This document shows, piece after piece, positions 5,834-10,799 of a stretch of DNA of 10,799 nt. The translations under genes and the position numbers were made by a program. Origin of the DNA: Caulobacteraceae bacterium (GTDB lineage: Bacteria; Pseudomonadota; Alphaproteobacteria; Caulobacterales; Caulobacteraceae); contig SDZP01000091.1 of NCBI GenBank assembly GCA_004144935.1, positions 1 through 10,799 on the forward strand. The letters run 5' to 3'. A model generated the notes under the pieces. The model was given only the letters and a program-made list of their open reading frames with translations. It did not search any database and was not told the origin of the DNA. How positions within the stretch are numbered: the stretch's first letter is position 1; the number at the start of each line of letters is the position of its first letter.

Positions 5834-7054
5834 CTAGACTCCCGGCAGGGCGGACGGGAGTAACAAGGGCGTCGCGGTTCCGGCGGCCGGCGGAACGGTC
5901 CAGCGCCGCGACCGGCCGAAACCGAGCGGCTCGGCCTTGCCCTCCGCCGACAGCGTTTCGAGCGCCCGCTGCACGGTGCGCTGGCTCGCCCCGAGCGCCA
6001 GGGCCAGGGCCGACGTCGACCACAGCTCGCCATCGCAGAGCAGGGCCAGCACCGCGGCGTGCCGCTCCTCGACCAGCGGCGCCAGGACGATGATCGGCGC
6101 GCCGTGGCGTGGCCTGAGGGCGAAGCCGCTGCGGGTGGCGATGACCTCCGCCAGGGGGCGTAGCTCGGCCCGCAGCCGGCCGATCTCCACCCGCAGGCGC
6201 GCCCGGTGGGACTCGTCCGCCTGTCGCCCGCCGAACGCCAGGCGGACGAGCCCGTCGCGGGAAACGCCTCCGGGCCAGGCCTCGCCAAGGGCGCGCGCCA
6301 GGGCGAAGAGCACAGGGCGGCGGGCGAGGGACACCGTCCGGTCCCCATGGCGCACCAGCCGGCGCAGACCATCGACCAGGAGGGCGTCCGACATCAGCAG
6401 GGCCTCGACCTGGTCCAGGCTCAGGGCGGAGTCCCGCCCCTCCGCGACGCGGCGGGCGGCGGGGCTGGCCAGCGCCTGCAGGGCCGTCTCGACCTCGGCC
6501 GTCAGGGCCGGGATGGCGGCCTCGCGCGCCGCCTCCCCGGCCCGGGCCAGGGCGGCCCTCGCGGCCGCGGCCCGCAGGCGGCGAATGGCGATGCCGGCGA
6601 CCATCAGCTCATGGGCGGTTCGCAGGGCCGGATGAAGCCGGTCGGGGACAAAGCCCGCCAGGCCGGGCTCCGCCTCGTCGAGACGACCGATCAGGACCAG
6701 GCGGCGAAGCTGCAGGTGGCGGGCATGGGCGGCGTTGGCCTCGTCGCCCCGGGACCGCAGGGTGGCGAGGGCTCCGTCCAGCAGCCGCTCCGGCCAGCCC
6801 AGGTCCCGCGAGGCGAGGGCGACCTCGGCCTCGGCGACGACGCAGCGGGCCCGGGCGACCGCCTCCTTCGGACCGAAGGCCTGGCCCGCCCGTCGCAGCA
6901 GCCGGCGGGCCCGGCCAAAATCGCCCAGCTGCGCCATCGCGATGCCGCGCAGGGCCAGGGCCGGCGGATCTTCCCTCAGGGCGACCCGCTTGAGGGCGCC
7001 GAGCGGATCGCCGGCCGACAACGCCCGTCCGGCGGCGGTGATCAGGGAGTCCAT
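5834..7054 (-). CDS. Large transcriptional regulator with helical repeats and two winged-helix regions
   Basis: 406 residues, predicted cytoplasmic. The first ~200 residues are alanine- and leucine-rich helices with a tetratricopeptide-like pattern (for example ALRGIAMAQLGDFGRARRLLRRAG, about 34-57), suited to protein contacts. Residues about 235-315 resemble an OmpR/SARP-type winged helix (VSRDGLVRLAF, then RLRVEIGRLRAELRP and the hairpin IATRSGFALRP). Residues about 328-388 form a second winged-helix region (STSALALALGASQRTVQRAL, then a GFGRSRRWTV wing). No receiver, kinase or ATP-binding motif is present. The ATG at 7054 has GGGA five bases upstream. It leads the operon with the propeller gene and is divergent from the DUF899 gene, so it probably controls both arms; this is inferred from layout. 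Confidence 0.85.
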   Translation of the reverse strand: MDSLITAAGRALSAGDPLGALKRVALREDPPALALRGIAMAQLGDFGRARRLLRRAGQAFGPKEAVARARCVVAEAEVALASRDLGWPERLLDGALATLRSRGDEANAAHARHLQLRRLVLIGRLDEAEPGLAGFVPDRLHPALRTAHELMVAGIAIRRLRAAAARAALARAGEAAREAAIPALTAEVETALQALASPAARRVAEGRDSALSLDQVEALLMSDALLVDGLRRLVRHGDRTVSLARRPVLFALARALGEAWPGGVSRDGLVRLAFGGRQADESHRARLRVEIGRLRAELRPLAEVIATRSGFALRPRHGAPIIVLAPLVEERHAAVLALLCDGELWSTSALALALGASQRTVQRALETLSAEGKAEPLGFGRSRRWTVPPAAGTATPLLLPSALPGV

Positions 7055-7142
7055 CGCAATCCCGCCAAGTTTGTCACTCCCACCCCGCCGGTTCGCCGGT
7101 CCAAGTCTGGCTCATCCTGTCAAACCGCAAGGCGCTTCGACC
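7055..7142. promoter_or_regulatory. Divergent regulatory region between the large regulator and the DUF899 gene
   Basis: An 88-bp gap. GTTTGTCA at 7069-7076 and TGTCAAAC at 7118-7125 form an inverted pair matching at 7 of 8 positions. CCAAGT occurs at 7065 and 7101 as a direct repeat. TTGACA lies on the minus strand at 7123-7118 and could be the -35 for the regulator, but no acceptable -10 follows at the usual distance. CCGGTTCGCCGG (7088-7099) is a short hairpin. These are candidate binding sites for the regulator; none is decisive. Confidence 0.35.
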
Positions 7143-7937
7143 ATGACCAGATCCCCGCAAACCGACCACAAGGACAAGACGTCCGCCATGCAAATCCTGC
7201 CGATCGTCTCGCCGCAGGCCTGGGAGGCCGCCCGCCAGGCCCTGCTGGTCAGGGAGAAGGCCCACACCCGGGCTGGCGACGCTCTGGCCGCCGACCGCCG
7301 GCGGATGCCCTGGCAGCTGATCGACAGGCCCTATGCCTTTGAAGGGCCTGGCGGGCGGGTCGGCCTGCTCGACCTGTTCGAGGGGCGCCGGCAGCTGATC
7401 GTCTACCGGGCCTTCTTCGAACCCGGCGTCCACGGCTGGCCCGACCACGCCTGCCGCGGCTGCTCGATGGTCGCCGACCAGGTCGGCCACCTGGCGCACC
7501 TGAACGCCCGCGACACGACGCTGGCCTATGTCTCCCGCGCCCCGCAGGCGGACATCGCCGGCCTCAAGGACAGGATGGGCTGGGACATCCCCTGGTACAG
7601 CCTGACCGACGCCTTCGACGCCGACTTCGGGGTCGCCGAGTGGCATGGCCACAATGTCTTCATCCGCGATGGCGACCGCGTCTTCCGCACGTACTTCATC
7701 AACAACCGCGCCGACGAGGCGATCGGCACGGTCTGGAGCTACCTCGACCTGACCGCCCTTGGCCGCCAGGAGGCCTGGGAGGATTCGCCTGCCGGCTATC
7801 CCCAGGAGCCGCCCTACCGCTGGTGGAACTGGCATGACTCCTACGAGCCCACGGCGGCGCCCGACGAAACCTGGGCGGCGGTGTCGGACGCCGGGGTGGC
7901 CGCCTTCCGGAAGGCCCAGGGCGGTCCGGTCGAATGA
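7143..7937 (+). CDS. DUF899 family thioredoxin-fold protein
   Basis: 264 residues. It has the typical order of DUF899 proteins: an N-terminal amphipathic region (AWEAARQALLVREKAHTRA), then RRQLIVYRAFF, a cysteine pair CRGC (Cys104, Cys107) after PGVHGWPDHA, then HLNARDTTLAYVSRAP, RMGWDIPWYS, FIRDGDRVFRTYF and a C-terminal WWNWHDSY. The fold is thioredoxin-like and the CxxC-like pair suggests redox chemistry, but no DUF899 substrate is established as far as I know. No signal peptide is visible, so it is cytoplasmic. ATG 7143 gives the longest form; ATG 7188 (MQILPIVS) would give 249 residues starting nearer the conserved core, and neither has a well-spaced ribosome-binding site. Its stop overlaps the next start as ATGA. 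It is divergent from the large regulator. Confidence 0.92.
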   Translation: MTRSPQTDHKDKTSAMQILPIVSPQAWEAARQALLVREKAHTRAGDALAADRRRMPWQLIDRPYAFEGPGGRVGLLDLFEGRRQLIVYRAFFEPGVHGWPDHACRGCSMVADQVGHLAHLNARDTTLAYVSRAPQADIAGLKDRMGWDIPWYSLTDAFDADFGVAEWHGHNVFIRDGDRVFRTYFINNRADEAIGTVWSYLDLTALGRQEAWEDSPAGYPQEPPYRWWNWHDSYEPTAAPDETWAAVSDAGVAAFRKAQGGPVE

Positions 7938-8158
7938 GCGCCGGGCGTCTGGCGGCGGGGCTGTCGCTGGCGGCCGCGCCGACCTTCGCGGCCATGGCCC
8001 TGCTGACCCTGCTGTTTGAGCGGGGGGCGGCGGTCCCGTTCTGCGCCGGGGTCGGCTTTCCGCTTGGCGGCATGGCGCCGATGTACCTGCTGATGAGCGG
8101 GTTTCATCTGGGGCCGTGGCTGACGCGCCTGATGGATGCGGGCGACGGCGTCCGGTGA
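7934..8158 (+). CDS. Small two-helix membrane protein, function unknown
   Basis: 74 residues. Its ATG shares the ATGA overlap at 7934-7937 with the DUF899 stop, so translation is almost certainly coupled. Hydrophobic segments at about 7-28 (LAAGLSLAAAPTFAAMALLTLL) and 38-58 would form two membrane helices joined by a short loop containing FERGAAVPF. The C-terminus is short and charged (RLMDAGDGVR). The second segment contains PLGGMAPMYLLMSGFHLGPWL. The coupling suggests it acts with the DUF899 protein, perhaps bringing it to the inner membrane; that is inference. I do not recognise the family. Confidence 0.8.
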   Translation: MSAGRLAAGLSLAAAPTFAAMALLTLLFERGAAVPFCAGVGFPLGGMAPMYLLMSGFHLGPWLTRLMDAGDGVR

Positions 8159-8160
8159 TC

Positions 8161-8184
8161 GGCCCCCCGGCAGAGCCGGGGGCC
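8161..8184. terminator. Strong GC hairpin between convergent genes
   Basis: GGCCCCCCGGC (8161-8171), an AGA loop and GCCGGGGGCC (8175-8184) form ten GC pairs with one bulged C. It sits in the 37-bp gap between the small membrane protein stop and the convergent permease stop. There is no T run on either strand, so it is an atypical intrinsic terminator, but its position suits termination from both sides. Confidence 0.6.
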
Positions 8185-8195
8185 GGGGATGGCGC

Positions 8196-9485
8196 CTAGG
8201 CGGTGCGCATACTCGGTAGCCGCAGGGCGACATAGACCAGGGCGGCGGTGACGAAGGCAGGCAGGGTGGCGCCGACGTCGGGCAGCAGGCGGCCGACGCC
8301 CTGGTAGGCGGCGATGCCGGCCGCCCAGGCGGCGAGGCCCGCCCAGTTGAGGCCCGGGGTGGCGGCGTTGGGGTCGGGCCGCCAGGGCCGGACCACGAAA
8401 TGGTCGGTCAGCAGCACCCCGAACAGCGGCGCGAACACCGAGCCGATCAGCAGCAGGAAGCTCTCGTAGTTGCCGAGCGGGGCGACCAGGGCGATGGCCG
8501 TGCACAGCACGCCAAAGCCCAGCGCCAGCCGCGCCGGTCTGGCCCGCACCAGGGTGGCGGTGGAGACGGCGGCCGAATGGATGTCGGCGAAGGTGTTGTC
8601 GGTCTCGTCGATGACGATCAGCAGCAGGGCCACCCCGCCGCCGGCCGCCGCCAGGGCGGCGATCAGCATGCCCTCGCCGCCGCCGACCGCCAGGGCGTAG
8701 GCGGCGCCCAGGCCCATGAACCAGACGTTGGCCAGGAGGTAGCCGAGCGCGCTGCCGCGGAACATGGCCCGGGGCGTGCGGCCAAACCGGGTGTAGTCGG
8801 CGATCAGCGGCAGCCAGGACAGCGGCATGGCCACCACCAGGTCGACCCCCGAGGCGAACGAGATCTCGCCGGTCCCCGGCCGGGCCCACAGGGCGGCCAG
8901 GTCATGCTCGGCCAGCAGCCGCCATGTCAGCCAGGCGGCCCCGGCCAGCAGCAGCCACAGGCCCCAGGCCCGCAGGAAGCGCCGCACGAACGACACCGGC
9001 CCAAGGAACGCCAGCCCGGTGGCCAGGGCCCCGAACAGCAGGGTCCAGACCACGGCGTTCGAGACCCCGAAGGTCTGTTTGGCGAGGGCGTCGGCGGCTT
9101 CGCGCATGGCGATGATCTCGAAGGCGCCCCAGCCGACCAGCTGCACCACGTTCAGCACCGTCGGAACGGCCGCCCCGCGCGCGCCCAGCGCCGGCCGGAG
9201 CGAGCCCATGGCCGACAGCCCGGTCTCGGCCCCGACCATGCCGGCCCCGGCCAGCAGCAGCACCCCCAGCACCGTGCCGACCAGGATGGCCCCGAAGGCC
9301 GCCGGCAGGCTGAGGCCGGGCACCAGGAAGGCGCCGGCCTGCAGCACCAGCAGGCCGAGGCCGAGGCTGAACCACAGGGAGAACATGTCCAGCGCCCCGA
9401 ACACTCGCGCGCCGGCCGGCACCGGGGTCAGCGGATCGTAGGAGTCCTTCAGGGCGTCGGGGGTCGTGTCGTCGGGCTGGGCCAT
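8196..9485 (-). CDS. NCS1-family permease (cytosine/hydroxymethylpyrimidine type, CytX-like)
   Basis: 429 residues, highly hydrophobic throughout, consistent with about twelve membrane helices in the inner membrane. The N-terminus (about 1-28) is hydrophilic and leads into FGALDMFSLWFSLG. Family hallmarks are QLVGWGAFEI (115-124), PLSWLPLIADYTRFGRTP (221-238) and DETDNTFADIHSAAVS (293-308). NCS1 proteins take up nucleobases and related compounds with sodium or protons; the PLSWLPLIADYTR block and the ETDNTFADI segment fit the CytX-like branch proposed to carry thiamine-pyrimidine precursors. No thiamine gene is nearby and no thiamine riboswitch was found upstream, so cytosine or another purine or pyrimidine remains possible. 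The ATG at 9485 has no Shine-Dalgarno sequence but a -10-like element just upstream. Confidence 0.92.
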   Translation of the reverse strand: MAQPDDTTPDALKDSYDPLTPVPAGARVFGALDMFSLWFSLGLGLLVLQAGAFLVPGLSLPAAFGAILVGTVLGVLLLAGAGMVGAETGLSAMGSLRPALGARGAAVPTVLNVVQLVGWGAFEIIAMREAADALAKQTFGVSNAVVWTLLFGALATGLAFLGPVSFVRRFLRAWGLWLLLAGAAWLTWRLLAEHDLAALWARPGTGEISFASGVDLVVAMPLSWLPLIADYTRFGRTPRAMFRGSALGYLLANVWFMGLGAAYALAVGGGEGMLIAALAAAGGGVALLLIVIDETDNTFADIHSAAVSTATLVRARPARLALGFGVLCTAIALVAPLGNYESFLLLIGSVFAPLFGVLLTDHFVVRPWRPDPNAATPGLNWAGLAAWAAGIAAYQGVGRLLPDVGATLPAFVTAALVYVALRLPSMRTA

Positions 9486-9566
9486 GGTCCAAGGTCTAGC
9501 AGGTTGGGGCGGGCTGAACAGACGCCCCCGCGCGGGCGGCGCTTATCGAAGCGGCGGACCATTATA
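9486..9566 (-). promoter_or_regulatory. Candidate promoters of the permease gene
   Basis: Two alternatives are visible on the minus strand. GCTAGACC (9500-9493) matches the Caulobacter -10 GCTANAWC at 7 of 8 positions and ends seven bases before the ATG, which would give a leaderless or nearly leaderless mRNA. A perfect TATAAT (9566-9561) would give a leader of about 70 bases containing a GC hairpin near 9523-9538. Neither has a clear -35. Confidence 0.4.
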
Positions 9567-9663
9567 CCGCGAGCGGCCTGGGAGGGCCCGGCCTACAAAA
9601 AAGGCGACGCCTGCGGTTGGCGGCCCGCCGACCGGCCAAACCCCCGAACCCGTGGGCTTTCCC

Positions 9664-9736
9664 GTAGGCCAAGGCGCGGCGAATGTAGGTCGGACCGTAG
9701 GCCGGTGTGTAGGCCGAGGCGCAGGGTTTGTAGGCG
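9664..9736. repeat. Cluster of GTAGGC short repeats
   Basis: GTAGGCC or a close variant starts at 9664, 9685 (GTAGGTC), 9697, 9709 and 9730 (GTAGGCG), with spacings of 21, 12, 12 and 21 bp. Inverted copies (GGCCTAC) flank the cluster at 9590-9596 and 9753-9759. No long unit is conserved and there are no CRISPR-like spacers. It could be decayed palindromic repeats or the remnant of a repetitive coding sequence, since all spacings are multiples of three. Confidence 0.55.
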
Positions 9737-9810
9737 CCAAGGCGGCTGGCGCGGCCTACGCCCCGCCGTTCAGCTGGCCGGCGCGGCGTGGATGCCCGAA
9801 AATCCAGGTG

Positions 9811-9828
9811 AATATGTCTAGCCATATT
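9811..9828. promoter_or_regulatory. AT-rich palindrome, candidate operator
   Basis: AATATGTCTAGCCATATT is an 18-bp palindrome with one mismatched pair (T9817/C9822). It stands out by base composition in very GC-rich surroundings. It lies downstream of the LytTR gene and far upstream of the permease, and the factor that would bind it is unknown. Confidence 0.4.
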
Positions 9829-9832
9829 ATTC

Positions 9833-9851
9833 AAAGCCCAAGCAGGCGGGC
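9833..9851 (-). terminator. Weak candidate terminator of the LytTR gene
   Basis: On the minus strand GCCCG (9851-9847), a six-base loop and TGGGC (9840-9836) form a five-pair stem, one pair being G-U. It is followed by TTTGAATAAT and lies ten bases past the LytTR stop. The stem is short, so confidence is low. Confidence 0.3.
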
Positions 9852-9860
9852 GTTTCAGCG

Positions 9861-10616
9861 CTATTGCGGCAGCCAGCCTTCGTCGCGCAGACGGGCGATC
9901 CGGGCCCGGGAGACCGGCGCCTCCAGGCCGCCGGTCAGCCTCAGGCGCAGGTTGCGGCCGTCCTCGAGCCAGCCTTCAACGGCCTTGCGGGCGACCCACC
10001 AGGAGCGGTGGGTCTGGGCGCCTTCGAGGTCCTGGAGGCCGGCCATGGCCTGGCCCAGCGACATCAGAACCAAGGCCGAGCCGCGCGGGGTGTGGACCCG
10101 GACGTAGTGGTCCTCCATCTGCAGGCAGAGCACCTCGCGGCCAAGCTCGAAGGGCAGGCGGTCGCGCGGATCGGCGGCGTGGGGCGCGGGTTTTTCTCCG
10201 GCGCGAGGCAGGACGCGCCAGAGGATCAGGCCGCTGGCCAGGGCGCTGATCGCCAGGCACTGGCCGTACCATTCGAGGACGCCAACGTCGCCGACCCGCG
10301 GCCAGATCGACAGGGCGAGCAGGCGGCTGAGCGCGGCCATCGGGGCGGAGAGGACGGCCACCGCCGCTGGCGCCCAGCCCCAGAGGGGCCAGCCCCGGCG
10401 GCCGGCGAGGCGGGCCAGCAGCGGCAGGACCAGGCCGAACAGCAGCGAGCCGGCCCACAGGGTCGAGGTCCAGTAGATGAGCCGCACGGCCAGGCCGCCG
10501 TTCAGGTAGCTGCCGAACGGGCCGATCACCCCCAGGAAGATGCCGAGCAGGGTCGACAGGCCAAAGCCGATCGCCAGCGGCATACCCCGTTTTGGAAAAA
10601 GCGCGTCCCGACCCAT
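9861..10616 (-). CDS. Membrane-anchored LytTR-domain transcriptional regulator
   Basis: 251 residues. Four hydrophobic segments, at about 12-34, 44-70, 82-104 and 115-134, anchor the protein in the inner membrane; a proline- and alanine-rich linker follows (138-150). A LytTR DNA-binding domain spans about 154-247, with LGREVLCLQMEDHYVRVHT (158-176), the conserved HRSWWVARKAV (203-213) and LRLRLTGGLEAPVSRARI. There is no receiver domain, so the signal is presumably sensed by the membrane part rather than by phosphorylation. ATG 10616 is chosen because AGGA lies six bases upstream and the frame upstream of it is arginine-rich and unlike a membrane protein N-terminus. It is divergent from a signal-peptide gene at 10754 that it may control. 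Confidence 0.93.
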   Translation of the reverse strand: MGRDALFPKRGMPLAIGFGLSTLLGIFLGVIGPFGSYLNGGLAVRLIYWTSTLWAGSLLFGLVLPLLARLAGRRGWPLWGWAPAAVAVLSAPMAALSRLLALSIWPRVGDVGVLEWYGQCLAISALASGLILWRVLPRAGEKPAPHAADPRDRLPFELGREVLCLQMEDHYVRVHTPRGSALVLMSLGQAMAGLQDLEGAQTHRSWWVARKAVEGWLEDGRNLRLRLTGGLEAPVSRARIARLRDEGWLPQ

Positions 10617-10651
10617 GGCCCATCCTAGCCGGTCGCGGGCGGCGACGCATG

Positions 10652-10732
10652 TCCGTTCGCCGCGCCGCGAACCCGTTCGCCCGTTGGCGAAACGGCGGTG
10701 GCGGGGCGGCCGGACCGGTCGCAAACGGCGGT
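10652..10732. promoter_or_regulatory. Candidate LytTR operator cluster in the divergent gap
   Basis: CCGTTCGCC occurs at 10653-10661 and 10673-10681 (20 bp apart), followed at once by CCGTTGGCG at 10681-10689. On the other strand CCGTTT occurs at 10695-10690 and 10728-10723 as part of an exact repeat, AAACGGCGGT (10690-10699 and 10723-10732). LytTR proteins bind direct repeats about two helical turns apart, with a GTT core. The first copy, read from T10652, matches the AgrA-type pattern [TA][AC][CA]GTTN[AG][TG] at 8 of 9 positions. Inverted repeats GTTCGC/GCGAAC (10655-10660, 10667-10672) and TTCGCC/GGCGAA (10676-10681, 10686-10691) overlap the same bases. Confidence 0.4.
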
Positions 10733-10753
10733 CATCGCAACCGGAGCCCACCC

Positions 10754-10799
10754 ATGATCGCCGCCCTCGCCCTTGCCGCCATCCTCGCCGCTGCCCCGC
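10754..10799 (+). CDS. Start of an exported protein (3' end outside window)
   Basis: Fifteen codons are visible (MIAALALAAILAAAP), ending at the window edge. GGAG lies seven bases before the ATG. The alanine- and leucine-rich stretch looks like the hydrophobic core of a signal peptide or a first membrane helix, although there is no basic residue after Met1. The product cannot be identified. It is divergent from the LytTR gene and is its likely target because the CCGTT cluster lies between them. Confidence 0.65.
   Translation, partial: MIAALALAAILAAAP

Larger units (their letters stand above)
9486..9860. other. 375-bp intergenic region with repeats and palindrome
   Basis: No convincing gene lies here. 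From the permease side outward it holds the permease promoter candidates, a run of six A (9597-9602) beside a weak 4-bp stem (on the minus strand AGGC-GTC-GCCT followed by T), a cluster of GTAGGC repeats (9664-9736), an AT-rich palindrome (9811-9828) and a possible terminator for the LytTR gene. An open minus-strand frame at 9562-9834 would start with TTG and encodes an arginine- and glycine-rich peptide; its codon choice looks poor at the 5' end and I do not call it. Confidence 0.5.

Noticed and set aside
9664..9736. CRISPR array
   Set aside because: The repeats are only 6-7 bp and the intervals too short and uneven for CRISPR repeats and spacers.
8400..9821. 473-residue plus-strand open frame opposite the permease
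   Set aside because: The translation is glutamine-, glycine- and histidine-rich with no recognisable domain, while the minus strand encodes a clear NCS1 permease.
9562..9834. 90-codon minus-strand open frame in the intergenic region
   Set aside because: It needs a TTG start, has no ribosome-binding site, uses codons unlike the neighbours at its 5' end and is arginine-rich. The repeated Ala-Tyr pairs come from the GTAGGC repeats; kept only as an alternative explanation.
9486..9860. TPP riboswitch upstream of the CytX-like permease
   Set aside because: Only a short AACCTG-like piece is present near 9499-9505; the CTGAGA and GATCTGGATAATGCCAGC-type segments are absent.
10617..10751. N-terminal extension of the LytTR protein to an upstream ATG at 10751
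   Set aside because: The extra 45 residues are arginine-rich and would cover the whole divergent regulatory region; the ATG at 10616 has a good AGGA site.

Overview
The window is GC-rich DNA (roughly 70% G+C) with tightly packed genes on both strands. Its style fits an alphaproteobacterium, most likely of the Caulobacterales (Caulobacter/Phenylobacterium type). The reasons are a CYP153-type P450, an RTX protein with a serralysin-type C-terminus, PAS/HisKA hybrid kinases, and -10 elements resembling the Caulobacter housekeeping consensus GCTANAWC next to start codons that lack a Shine-Dalgarno sequence. The taxonomic call is inference; no RNA gene or taxonomic marker is present.

Layout. (1) 1-596 (+) is the C-terminal end of a secreted RTX calcium-binding protein. 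Its stop overlaps, in a shared CTAG, the stop of a convergent PAS-PAS-HisKA-HATPase-receiver hybrid kinase (593-2497, -). (2) 2498-2633 is a divergent intergenic region with direct repeats and a candidate leaderless promoter for a TetR regulator (2634-3233, +). (3) A long imperfect hairpin fills the gap between the TetR gene and the convergent CYP153-like P450 (3278-4543, -). The P450 is divergent from a glyoxalase-fold VOC protein (4640-5167, +). This block looks like a small catabolic unit for alkane or terpenoid-like substrates, but without the ferredoxin and reductase the P450 would need.

(4) 5198-8158 is a four-gene divergent cluster. The minus arm is a large regulator with helical repeats and two apparent winged-helix regions, followed 9 bp later by a compact beta-propeller-like protein. 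The plus arm is a DUF899 thioredoxin-fold protein translationally coupled (ATGA overlap) to a two-helix membrane protein. No function is assigned to this cluster here; it is the best candidate for an undescribed system. (5) A strong GC hairpin at 8161-8184 separates it from a convergent NCS1/CytX-like permease (8196-9485, -).

(6) 9486-9860 is a 375-bp gap holding candidate permease promoters, a GTAGGC repeat cluster and an AT-rich palindrome. (7) 9861-10616 (-) is a membrane-anchored LytTR regulator. It is divergent from a gene cut by the window edge, which starts at 10754 with a signal-peptide-like N-terminus. The gap between them carries five CCGTT cores that may be LytTR binding sites.

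Regulatory calls are pattern-based only; nothing here was searched against a database.
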